DNA of 64,000 bases from Pterois miles (Eukaryota; Chordata; Actinopteri; Perciformes; Scorpaenidae). The notes under the pieces were generated by a model that made no database searches, was not told where the DNA came from, and saw nothing but the letters and a program-made list of their open reading frames with translations. Every line of letters starts with the position of its first letter. The first letter of the stretch is position 1. Where the stretch lies: the NCBI GenBank assembly GCA_947000775.1, contig CAMQGK010000341.1, forward strand, positions 11,263,001 through 11,327,000. Direction: 5' to 3'. Of this stretch, positions 11,858-19,877 are shown piece after piece. Made by a program: the position numbers and the translations under genes.

Positions 11858-12605
11858 AACCTGGTAAAGCATTTTAACGTCGCACTGTTCTTGAAACATA
11901 AACATTATTTATCCAAAATACATTCAACTTTATGATTATTCATTACTGGATACGGTCAAATAATATGAGAAAGCTCCTTGAGCCACCTTTTTACAGTCAA
12001 ACAATCATATTTTTGATTCAGCTGTATCAGTTTGGGATGACTCCAGACGGTACAGATACCAGCCTGCATTGGGGAGGAAGCTCCAGCTCTTAACTGATGG
12101 AAAACACACCCTGGAAGAAGAGTGGCACACACAGAAGGATTGAAAAGTTGTGTATCCATGTATTTAGCTCATTTACATTTCTACTATACTTAATATTTAA
12201 GGATCAATCATAGCAGGGATGAATGTCCTGCAGTTTGTAACATTACTGTACAGATTTTATTTCTTCTTTTTTGGGGGGGGGGTTGTGTGCATGTGCACGG
12301 GTGTATGCGTGTGCGCGTTTTATGGGATGCTTGAAGACATCTGCCAGTGTCCCACACATTTCTCAGGATTCTGTCCCATTATCAACTCTGAGCCAACACC
12401 ATGTCCAGTGTAGGACATTCTCTTTACTATCTCCCAACAGTGAAGTGTTTGTTACAAGCCACAGAGAGCTGACTATTAAATAATGGTCTCTTTAGACTAG
12501 ACTTAAACCTGCAACACACAATGTTTGTGTGGCTGTTTGATCTATATATGATTACATGCATCGTGCATGTGTAAATCATAATATAGCAAATATGCACAAA
12601 CATAT

Positions 12606-12618
12606 TTATTTATTTATT
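12606..12618 (+). promoter_or_regulatory. AU-rich element in the PSME4 3'UTR
   Basis: The sequence TTATTTATTTATT contains overlapping AUUUA pentamers and the UUAUUUAUU nonamer that binds TTP or HuR type proteins. It lies about 750 nt after the stop codon, on the sense strand of the inferred mRNA. Confidence 0.5.
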
Positions 12619-13049
12619 TTTTGAACTGCTAAGTTTTATTTTTTTTTTTTTTCATAGAAGGTATTGAGATAAAGTAGATGGCTGAGCTTTTAGCAATGGA
12701 GCCTGTTGTCGTCTACTCTTGCAAAAGAAAGGGAGAGGACAAGCTCCCCACTGCTGTGCTGTGTGATGTGTTTGCTGTGAGGACCTGAGAACCGTTTATT
12801 AGCATTTCATGTGTCTCAAAAACAACCAAACGGCCTGTCCATGATCATGACCTCTTCTCTCTTATCCCTGGTATCATTTAGCTTTTTCTAAAACCCACTG
12901 AGATTTTGGTTCGCTTTCCCCTGATGACTTGAAATGAGTCCAAGCATTGACACATTTAGTACCTCACTTATGTATAGTGTAGTGCCAAAACTGCAGTGAT
13001 TTTTTTTTTTTTTTTTTAGATGTACTGTTTGCTTATTGAATGAGATGTC

Positions 13050-13055
13050 AATAAA
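13050..13055 (+). terminator. Likely PSME4 poly(A) signal
   Basis: AATAAA followed within 30 bases by GTTTGTAACAAATGCTGCAT, which gives a T/G-rich downstream context. Another AATAAA at 13469-13474 could serve as a distal site. Confidence 0.5.
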
Positions 13056-13732
13056 TTGTTTGTAACAAATGCTGCATTTGATGGTTTTTTTCTTCTTATA
13101 GGTACTGTGGGACGTAGAGCAGGCGTTCTCTCCCCTTATAGGAGAGAAAATTTTCCCCGTACCCCCTCTTAATCGTAACACCAATTAAGCATATGCTTAC
13201 TACCTTGTACTCTCAGATGTCATTGGAACCATTTATATTTTAAAACTTTTCAAAGTAAAGACCTGGTTCATAGTGCTAAACAGAAACACATTTCAGTTTG
13301 AATCATGTTAAGATAAGAGAGGATCCTTTATGAGTCTCATAGTGGGAAACTTTGCAATGTTATTGAATGTAAATACCACTTATATACCTTTTAAACAGAG
13401 GGCGATTTTATTCAAATTGCATTTGGACTCAACTTGACAGTATTTCTAGCCTACATTTCAAGTAATTTAATAAAAAAGCTTGCTATAAATGCGAGACTGG
13501 CATAGTCCTGACAAATCCAGATATTTCTAATTAATAAAGCTGACTTTCAGTAAGAGCTTCAACTTAAAAATAATGAACTTATTGTTGAGTGACACAATCA
13601 TAGCAGAGTTTCTGTTGGCCTGAAGCTAAAATGGGTGTGATTAATAGACACAATACAAGTGTTTTAATAGCACAAATGGTCCCCACCTGTAGATATGGAC
13701 TTTTTCCTAAGCTAAACAGTAACTACAACATG

Positions 13733-13925
13733 TTTGAGGTGAGAAATAGGTGTTACAGTAACAGAATATTGACTCATATTTGATCAGCGCTGCCTAGTTT
13801 GACCATTTGATCGGAGTTCAGGAGTGATTGACAGCTGCTCAGTGATGGCAGGCTCCAGCTCGGCTCTGATTGGTTGTTTTCCTCCAGTCTGTGAAATCTC
13901 ACAAGATGCCATTAGGCACCGTTTT
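13733..13925 (+). repeat. CTGCCTAGTTTGACC repeat family, partial copy
   Basis: Shares GACTCATATTTGATCAGCGC, CTGCCTAGTTTGACCATTTG, GAGTGATTGACAGCTG, TGATTGGTTGTTTTCCTC and CTGTGAAATCTCACAAGATG with the copies at 18420-18860 (opposite strand) and 40258-40800. Only the right-hand third of the family is present. Confidence 0.8.
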
Positions 13926-14228
13926 ATAAAAACAGCTTCGTTTAATTATATGTGCTCCATTTCAACCCACTGCAGCTTTAATAGCAAATTATTTAGTGGA
14001 CCCCCTGGCAGAGTGCCATGGACCCCTGAGGGTCCTCGGACCCCACTTTGAGAAGAGAGCAACTCAATTTTTTTTATTTTTTTTTTGCCAGATGGTTTTA
14101 AAAGTAAGGATTATCATAAAAACACATCTCCGTGACACATGTTGATTACTGCCCCTGCTCTGATTCAGTCATACAGTCTATGAATTCAGTTCAATTGAAG
14201 AAATATTCACAGAGACTCATCACTGTGT

Positions 14229-14241
14229 GTCGCCTAGCAAC
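14229..14241. promoter_or_regulatory. RFX-type X-box upstream of GPR75
   Basis: GTCGCCTAGCAAC fits the X-box consensus GTNRCC-N(0-3)-RGYAAC at every position with a 1-base spacer. Its reverse complement is GTTGCTAGGCGAC. It lies about 1.2 kb upstream of the GPR75 start codon. RFX binding is inferred from the motif only. Confidence 0.5.
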
Positions 14242-14426
14242 GACGTTGTTGAGCTGCTGTTTCCAAGGACGGCAGTGAAAAGATGGATGGATGGGGGGTT
14301 GTAAATTTGTTTAATTTTGCCAACGTATAATGCCAAACATCTCTTAAAATACAAAAAAAACAGTGTAGCATAAATTTACCTTGTAATTTACTGAATCCTT
14401 TTTAAATACTATGGACCACCATTTGT

Positions 14427-14442
14427 GTTGCCATGGTGAAAC
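14427..14442. promoter_or_regulatory. Second X-box-like motif upstream of GPR75
   Basis: GTTGCCATGGTGAAAC has a perfect GTTGCC half site and a CATGG centre, but its right half is displaced by two bases from the consensus. It lies 186 bases downstream of the motif at 14241. Confidence 0.3.
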
Positions 14443-14640
14443 ACCGGAGTGCTGCGGTGATGGCATCAGAATATATATATTATATATAATAATATTTTGG
14501 TAAAACTGTAGGAAAATAACCATTTCTCATCATTTGTTATAAATAAGGTGAAGCAGGGTGATTTTTTTATTTTACAGATGAACTGCTTGAATGCAGTGGT
14601 GATGCTCATGCCCAGATACGTAGGCAGTGACTTCATACTC

Positions 14641-15032
14641 ATTTTTCAGTGCACGTCCAGCGGCCGTCGCTCCTGAATGGATACATCGCCAAGAAAACCA
14701 ATATGCTATCATCTATTTGCGTCGTATACGCGTTAAAAATTAATACAGACGTGTAAGGAAGCATATTTTATAGCAGTGTTTGCTCTGTTTTGGATGATTT
14801 GTCGTTTTTTTCCCACCACAGTCGCGGTGCGTTCACCTACTATCATATTGCTTTAAAATCAAGATGGGCTGTATCAAATGATGATGATGGTGATGATGAT
14901 GGACGCACGATCGATTACAGATGGTAGGTTATATTTCTCATCGTATAGATTATCCGAGTCATTTAACGACGTGAAATCTAGATGCATTAGGAGGACAGTG
15001 ATGTGCACATATTTCTTTTGGATTTCAGCAGA

Positions 15033-15063
<31 letters not shown>

Positions 15064-15396
15064 GGAGGAGAGGTATAATTGGCCAAATGCAGTGGTGCAT
15101 AGTTATAACAGCTTCCCTCGAACATGTAGGCCTAGTGCATCATTAAAAATATACCTTACTCTCTGTGGTTTGTTCACTATCGCTCCTTTTCATCAGCTAG
15201 GAATGTATTAAATGTGATCTACTGCAAAATATAATAGCTAATATATGACTTTGTATCGTTTGTAGCACTCTACCAAGGTGGCAGCAATGGCGCAAGCGGC
15301 ACTGACAGACACTATGATCATCATACGCTCCTTCCGTATAGAGGAATAATGCTGAAATTGATGACTGTGGGATCCTTATAAATTGTTAATAATACA
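14641..15396 (+). promoter_or_regulatory. GPR75: Probable GPR75 promoter and 5' leader region
   Basis: A relatively CpG-bearing stretch (CAGCGGCCGTCGCTCC at about 14659, GTCGCGGTGCGTTCACC at about 14821, GACGCACGATCGATTAC at about 14902) is followed by a possible donor, ATG|gtaggt at 14924. An acceptor-like tttgtag lies at about 15264, before the ATG at 15397. Mammalian GPR75 has a separate non-coding 5' exon, and this arrangement would match, but no exon can be proven. A (TG)n run lies at about 15032-15060. Confidence 0.35.
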
Positions 15397-16956
15397 ATGA
15401 ACACCACTGTTACACCATCGGACCTGGTGGATGTGCCAAGACAGCAGAACTTCAATGGCACCCTGGGCACACATACCCCCTCAGGGTGGGCCGTGATCCA
15501 CACTGCCACCTTGACCTTTTGCTCCCTCCTCCTCATCTTCATCTTCTGCCTGGGCTCGTACGGCAACCTTGTGGTGTTCCTGTCCTTCTTTGACCCTGTG
15601 TTTCGCAAGTTCCGCACCAACTTTGACTTCATGATCCTCAACCTGTCCTTCTGCGACTTGTTCATTTGCTGTGTGACCGCTCCCATGTTTGCGCTGGTGC
15701 TCTTCCTGGATGCAGGTGGAGGGGACGGCGTGTCAAAAAGTTTCTGCTTCGCCTTTCACTTGACCAGCTCGGGCTTCATCATCATGTCCCTGGAGACGGT
15801 AGCCGTCATTGCTTTGCACAGACTACGTATGGTTTTGGGGCAGCAGCCCAACCGCACCGCCTCCTTCCCCTGCACGCTGGCCCTCACCGCCCTTCTGTGG
15901 ACGTCCAGCTTCACCATGGCTGCCCTCCTCACCATGCGAGCGTACCCACGGAGAGATGGACCCTGCTTGCCCCACTTTGGCCTGGGAGGCGGACAGGCCA
16001 GGGTTGTGTTGTACGTCTACCTGGCAGACTTTGCCTTTTGTGTAGCTGTGGTGTCGGTGTCCTATCTGATGATTGCTCAGACACTGAGGAAGAATGCTCA
16101 AGTTAGGAAATGTCCCATCATCACTGTAGATGCCACGTGCCCTCCACCCCCACCACCTCTCATTGCAGCAGGCTTTGAGACCATGCAGTGTGCCGTTCAA
16201 GGCCCTTCTCTGTACCGTAACCAGACTTACAACAAACTGCAGAATGTTCAGACACACTCCTATGTCAACAAGACCAGCCAGCCTTTGGTTCCAGGGGCCG
16301 CACAAGGAGCCACCTGCTGTCAACTGGTGTCTACAGTCAACTTAGCCACAGCTAAAGACTCCAAGGCAGTCGTCACCTGTGTAGTTATAGTCTTCTCTGT
16401 GCTGCTCTGCTGCTTGCCGATGGGAGTTTCACTGGCACAAGACGTTTTGTCACCAGAAAGCAGCTTTGCACATTACCAGTTTGAACTGTGTGGCTTTGTG
16501 CTCATTTTTCTCAAGTCGGGCATCAATCCGTTTGTGTACTCACGCAACAGTGCAGGCCTTCGCCGCCGTGTGCTATGCTGTATGCAGTGGGCGGCGCTGG
16601 GCTTTCTCTGTTGCAAGCAAAAGACTCGGCTGCATGCGATGGGGAAGGGCAGCCTGGAAGTCAATCGCAATAAGTCCTCCCATCATGAGACCAACTCGGC
16701 CTATGTACTGTCACCCAAACCACAGAGGAGGCTGGTAGACCAGGCTTGTGGGCCCAGTCACTCCAGGGACTGTACTGGTAGTCCTAGGGCCACAGGTGTG
16801 CGCAAACCTCGCCCCCGAGCACCTCTACACCTATCAACACCCGCATTGAGCCCTACTACAGTATTTACAACAGCAGTCCCTCTGCAGGGCCCAGCTCCCC
16901 CACCAGCCTGCAGCCTGTCAGCTCTCAGACATTTGCCTTTGCCAAGTCTTATGTAG
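15397..16956 (+). CDS. GPR75: Probable G-protein coupled receptor 75, open frame with a frameshifted C-terminal tail
   Basis: GPR75 is a class A receptor of debated ligand (CCL5 and 20-HETE have been proposed) acting through Gq, and is known for links to body weight. It is a single coding exon, as in the family. N-glycosylation sites lie at N2 and N20. Seven membrane segments start at about residues 35, 75, 113, 155, 202, 324 and 360. The DRY position reads HRL, as is usual for GPR75, and TM7 has NPFVY (377-381). Signature blocks are KFRTNFDFMILNLSFCDLFI, AQTLRKNAQVRKCP, LEVNRNKSSHHETNSAY and VDQACGPSHS. The long third loop has a run of six prolines (250s). From about residue 473 the frame no longer matches the family, and the 519-codon frame ends at 16956. 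The conserved tail is found one frame away to a stop at 17037-17039, so the true product is probably about 547 residues (human 540). The receptor core is intact. Confidence 0.95.
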   Translation: MNTTVTPSDLVDVPRQQNFNGTLGTHTPSGWAVIHTATLTFCSLLLIFIFCLGSYGNLVVFLSFFDPVFRKFRTNFDFMILNLSFCDLFICCVTAPMFALVLFLDAGGGDGVSKSFCFAFHLTSSGFIIMSLETVAVIALHRLRMVLGQQPNRTASFPCTLALTALLWTSSFTMAALLTMRAYPRRDGPCLPHFGLGGGQARVVLYVYLADFAFCVAVVSVSYLMIAQTLRKNAQVRKCPIITVDATCPPPPPPLIAAGFETMQCAVQGPSLYRNQTYNKLQNVQTHSYVNKTSQPLVPGAAQGATCCQLVSTVNLATAKDSKAVVTCVVIVFSVLLCCLPMGVSLAQDVLSPESSFAHYQFELCGFVLIFLKSGINPFVYSRNSAGLRRRVLCCMQWAALGFLCCKQKTRLHAMGKGSLEVNRNKSSHHETNSAYVLSPKPQRRLVDQACGPSHSRDCTGSPRATGVRKPRPRAPLHLSTPALSPTTVFTTAVPLQGPAPPPACSLSALRHLPLPSLM

Positions 16957-17039
16957 CCATGCACTACCACACTCACCAAGACGCACTACAAGACTTTGAA
17001 AGCACCTCAGTGCACCAGATTCCCATTCCCTCAGTCTAA
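16818..17039 (+). CDS. GPR75: Conserved GPR75 C-terminal tail in the shifted frame
   Basis: Reading in the frame that starts at 16818 gives about 73 codons to TAA at 17037-17039, including INTRIEPYYSIYNSSPS, SYVAMHYHT and IPIPSV. These match the C-terminal cytoplasmic tail of vertebrate GPR75. It is offset by one base from the main frame, as if one base were missing upstream. The five-C run at 16812-16816 is the likely site: one more C there would join CCTCGCCCC to the AGCACC serine-threonine stretch in frame. Either the genome copy is damaged or polymorphic, or the sequence has a homopolymer error. Confidence 0.88.
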   Translation, partial: STSTPINTRIEPYYSIYNSSPSAGPSSPTSLQPVSSQTFAFAKSYVAMHYHTHQDALQDFESTSVHQIPIPSV

Positions 17040-17605
17040 TCAAAGAGCTGCTTAACAGAAAAGTTTTGGACAATCTTGCCATGGTTTTAAATCAAATGTG
17101 AATTAAAAGAGGAACATGAAAACAGCCCATTTTATGTATTTGGAATCTGCATTACCCCTTTGTTCTCTTCTACAGTGGAAATACATGTTACGTTTTCTTG
17201 AGTCAAAAAATCAAAGTATTATAAGCCTTGCTATGAAATTAAAAACAAGCAATAGATTTGTAATGAAAGTGTCTGTTCCGAAAAGTTATTTACTGTTATT
17301 GAATTGGCTTTTTTTTCTTTTACAGATAATTAATTTTCACGTAAATCTGCCCGTTTTGTGCACGCATGTGCCATTATAACCCGATACTCTGTAGGTTTTT
17401 CATTGCAGCCAAAAACTGCAGTTGTTAGATCACGGCTGTTTCCTCTCTGGCTGAAGTTGCTGAGCACTGAGCTGCTGTAGTGTCGGGCTGCTATGAAACC
17501 CTGCACAGGCCCACACATGGCTGTTTGATGGCATGTGATTGCACTTTGTTGAGCTATTGCTTCTTAAGAGAAATGTATTTGTGAAACTCATACACTTTTC
17601 AACAC

Positions 17606-17611
17606 AATAAA
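17606..17611 (+). terminator. Likely GPR75 poly(A) signal
   Basis: AATAAA followed by TGTTTGGCAAGTGCAGTGG, about 570 bases after the conserved stop at 17039. No other gene lies between. Confidence 0.6.
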
Positions 17612-17654
17612 TGTTTGGCAAGTGCAGTGGATCTTGGCTTTCACTTTTTTAACT

Positions 17655-18001
17655 GGAGCTGAAACGATTAATTGATAAAACTAATTAATTAATAAAATTA
17701 ATCAGAAACTATTTTGACACAAATTAGACCACAGACCACCAATTGATAAGAGTTTGTCCCAGAGTCCCGCATCTGATAGACATTTTGCTTTTAGATGTTT
17801 TATTAGACAGTGTATGAAATCCATGACCAAAATAGTACATTTTGTCATTGTGTTACTTATGGAATTATAGTGAAAATAAATTATTACCATTTTTAATGGG
17901 GACCCCTGAAACCCCCTCAAAGACCCCTGGAGGTCCACACACCCCATTTTGAAAATGACTGGATTAATCAATAATGAAAATAATTGCCAGTTGCAGCCCT
18001 A
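17655..18001 (-). mobile_element. TAGGGCTGCAACT-family MITE, composite copy
   Basis: The right end TTGCCAGTTGCAGCCCTA at 17984-18001 and the left end GAGCTGAAACGATTAATTGA form inverted ends of the widespread teleost repeat whose fuller copy is at 45338-45659. The middle has GACCCCTGGAGGTCCACACA, a piece also seen at about 14015-14050, so this copy may be a composite or nested insertion. Confidence 0.55.
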
Positions 18002-18419
18002 GTGTGGTAGCTAATGAGATGATCATAAGGCTGGTTGCTTGACAGTATTTCAGGCCTCGTGTCTGCTGGGGGTGAACACCTTTCATGAATGATGATGTCA
18101 AGGATGTGAAGTTTTACACAATCATACTTGACCTATGAAGGTAGGATAAGTCAGTGAAACAAAAAAAACTGAACTGGCATTTTATATCTCACAACTAAAG
18201 CTACATTATTTTATTTTGATATGTTCACACAAAAGTGCCTTAGCGCTTTTCAGTTTATATCCACATCAACCGTATTGACCTAGTATTCTTCACATTGACA
18301 TTACAGATGAAGCTTTGCAGAGGCCGCTGTTTATTATTATTATTGTTTTGTTTTTTTTGATATCAGGAATAAACATAACTGCAGTGGCTGCCGTTTTACA
18401 CCTCAGTGTAAAATTTGAC

Positions 18420-18860
18420 CTTAAAGCTGAAGTAAGTAGAATTGGAGCAAATATGATTTAATCTGAGAAAAACATTAATGGCATCTGCAAGGTTTCACAA
18501 ACCAGAGGAAAACAACCAATCAGAGCTGAGCTGGAGTCTGCCATCTCTGAGCAGCTGTCAATCACTCATGAATGCCGATGAAATGGTCAAACTAGGCAGC
18601 GTTGATCAAATATGAATCAATATTCTGTTACTGTGATGCTTATTTCTCACCTCAAATGTGCTTCCCTTAATAGGAATGCTCTCCCTGAAATGTTCTGTGA
18701 TTGGTCAAAGTCCCCCATCACAGGTTAGATTTTCTAAAGCCTAAAAAAAGAGCCATGAGGAGGTGCAGAAGTCTAGTTTTCCCTCAGAACACTTGAATTG
18801 TAATATGCTGAAAGGTTATTATGGGATTTTTGCCCAATGATGTTAAAAAATTTCTTCCTA
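18420..18860 (-). repeat. CTGCCTAGTTTGACC repeat family, reverse copy
   Basis: The reverse complement of this stretch aligns with 40258-40800 over its length and with 13733-13925 over the last third. Shared phrases are AAACAACCAATCAGAGCTGA, GTCAAACTAGGCAGCG, AGAGCCATGAGGAGGTGCAG and TGCCCAATGATG. No transposase or clear terminal repeats are visible. Confidence 0.8.
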
Positions 18861-19689
18861 ATGCAGGTTTAAATTGTGATCATTGTTTCGCAGATCAAGT
18901 TTTTTTTTTTTAATAAATAATATGAAAAAAATAGAAACGATTTTTCCATATGCAAAGTGTCAGCACCCTCTGGTGGCTTTTAATGTACCATGGTATACAA
19001 CAATAGATGTCTGTAAATGGAGGATTAACATACTTGTTCTGTCCAGGAGGGAAATAGCAGACTTGTAATTTTACATGCTTCTCATGGTTCAGTCATATAC
19101 CGTTTTAATTACGATAATAATAAGAGTCTGAACCCATAATAACATAATCACAAAGTTTTTCCAAAACTATGCATTTTACAGGATTTTTTTAAAGTCTATT
19201 ATTCATTCAGTAAATCATATGGAAATTTGGATTTAATCAATGCGCAATATATATTTTCTTATGATATTTTACTTGTGTTTGTCATTACTGGTCATCATGT
19301 TCATGATCAGTGCATCACAGTGAGCAGTGGTCGCCATCTTGTGGTCAAACGCAGACGTACAAGGGGCAGGATCCCATGCATATTGTAGCAAAGAAGTCCC
19401 ACTCTGACCTTATTTCCAAGTACCACTATGGTCAAATAATTTACCTGCATTTAAATTTAAAAAACGAATAAATGCAAATCCTACGCCCAGAAAAGTGTAC
19501 TGTTTGAAATAACCAAAGCGTAGACAACACCTAGCGTATGAAAGACTCAATGAGAGGCAGCACGTATTTACATTAACGTTTTTTTGTTTTAAACTTACAT
19601 GTGAAACATCTTTTTCTATAGACAATCTGTAGTAACGGAAATTGCTGTAGTGTCGGTGTCTTAGCAACCACCTGCATAGTTTGTCCACC

Positions 19690-19877
19690 TGAAACTTCAG
19701 CGTCGGAGGGACGTTAGCCCAACATAACTCAACTTTAATGTAACTGTAATGAAAGAAACGTTACCACACGTGGTTAAAGATGACTCCTCTGCCACGTTTA
19801 TCGGGAATTAATTAGCGTTATATTCACAGCACGCTACTGGAACGGGTTTGTTTACGTTAGCAAAGCCGGGAGCAAAG
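19690..19877 (+). promoter_or_regulatory. WDR27: Inferred WDR27 promoter and 5'UTR
   Basis: Repeat-free stretch with CpGs (AGCGTCGGAGGGACGTTAG, CCACACGTGG, GCACGCTACTGGAACGGG) just upstream of the start codon. CACACGTGG contains an E-box core. The ATG at 19878 has a good context (CAAAGATGG), and the upstream frame from 19848 has no ATG. There is no TATA box at a clear position. Confidence 0.4.

Larger units (their letters stand above)
11858..13080 (+). other. PSME4: PSME4 3' untranslated region
   Basis: About 1.2 kb after the TAA at 11855-11857. It contains an AU-rich element (TTATTTATTTATT, 12606-12618), a G-run and GT-rich stretch at 12270-12320, and a poly(A) signal AATAAA at 13050-13055. 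A possible 3'UTR intron runs from the gtaaag donor at 11864 to the acceptor at 12020-12021, only 6 nt after the stop. The UTR end is inferred from the first good AATAAA; a later one is at 13469. Confidence 0.6.
13081..14640. other. PSME4-GPR75 intergenic region
   Basis: AT-rich, without coding exons. It holds a partial repeat (13733-13925), a fragment with GGGTCCTCGGACCCCACTTT at 14027-14050 related to a piece at about 17897-17965, and two RFX-type X-box motifs (14229-14241 and 14427-14442), listed separately. Confidence 0.6.
17612..19877. other. GPR75-WDR27 intergenic region
   Basis: No coding exon was recognised. It holds two repeats, 17655-18001 and 18420-18860, listed separately. The last 550 bases before the WDR27 ATG lose the repeats and gain CpGs, as expected of a promoter, with a TTAGCAACC RFX-like half site at about 19661-19669. 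Confidence 0.6.

Noticed and set aside
15823..16323. 166-codon minus-strand frame over GPR75
   Set aside because: It is the shadow of the GC-rich GPR75 coding strand and has no similarity of its own.
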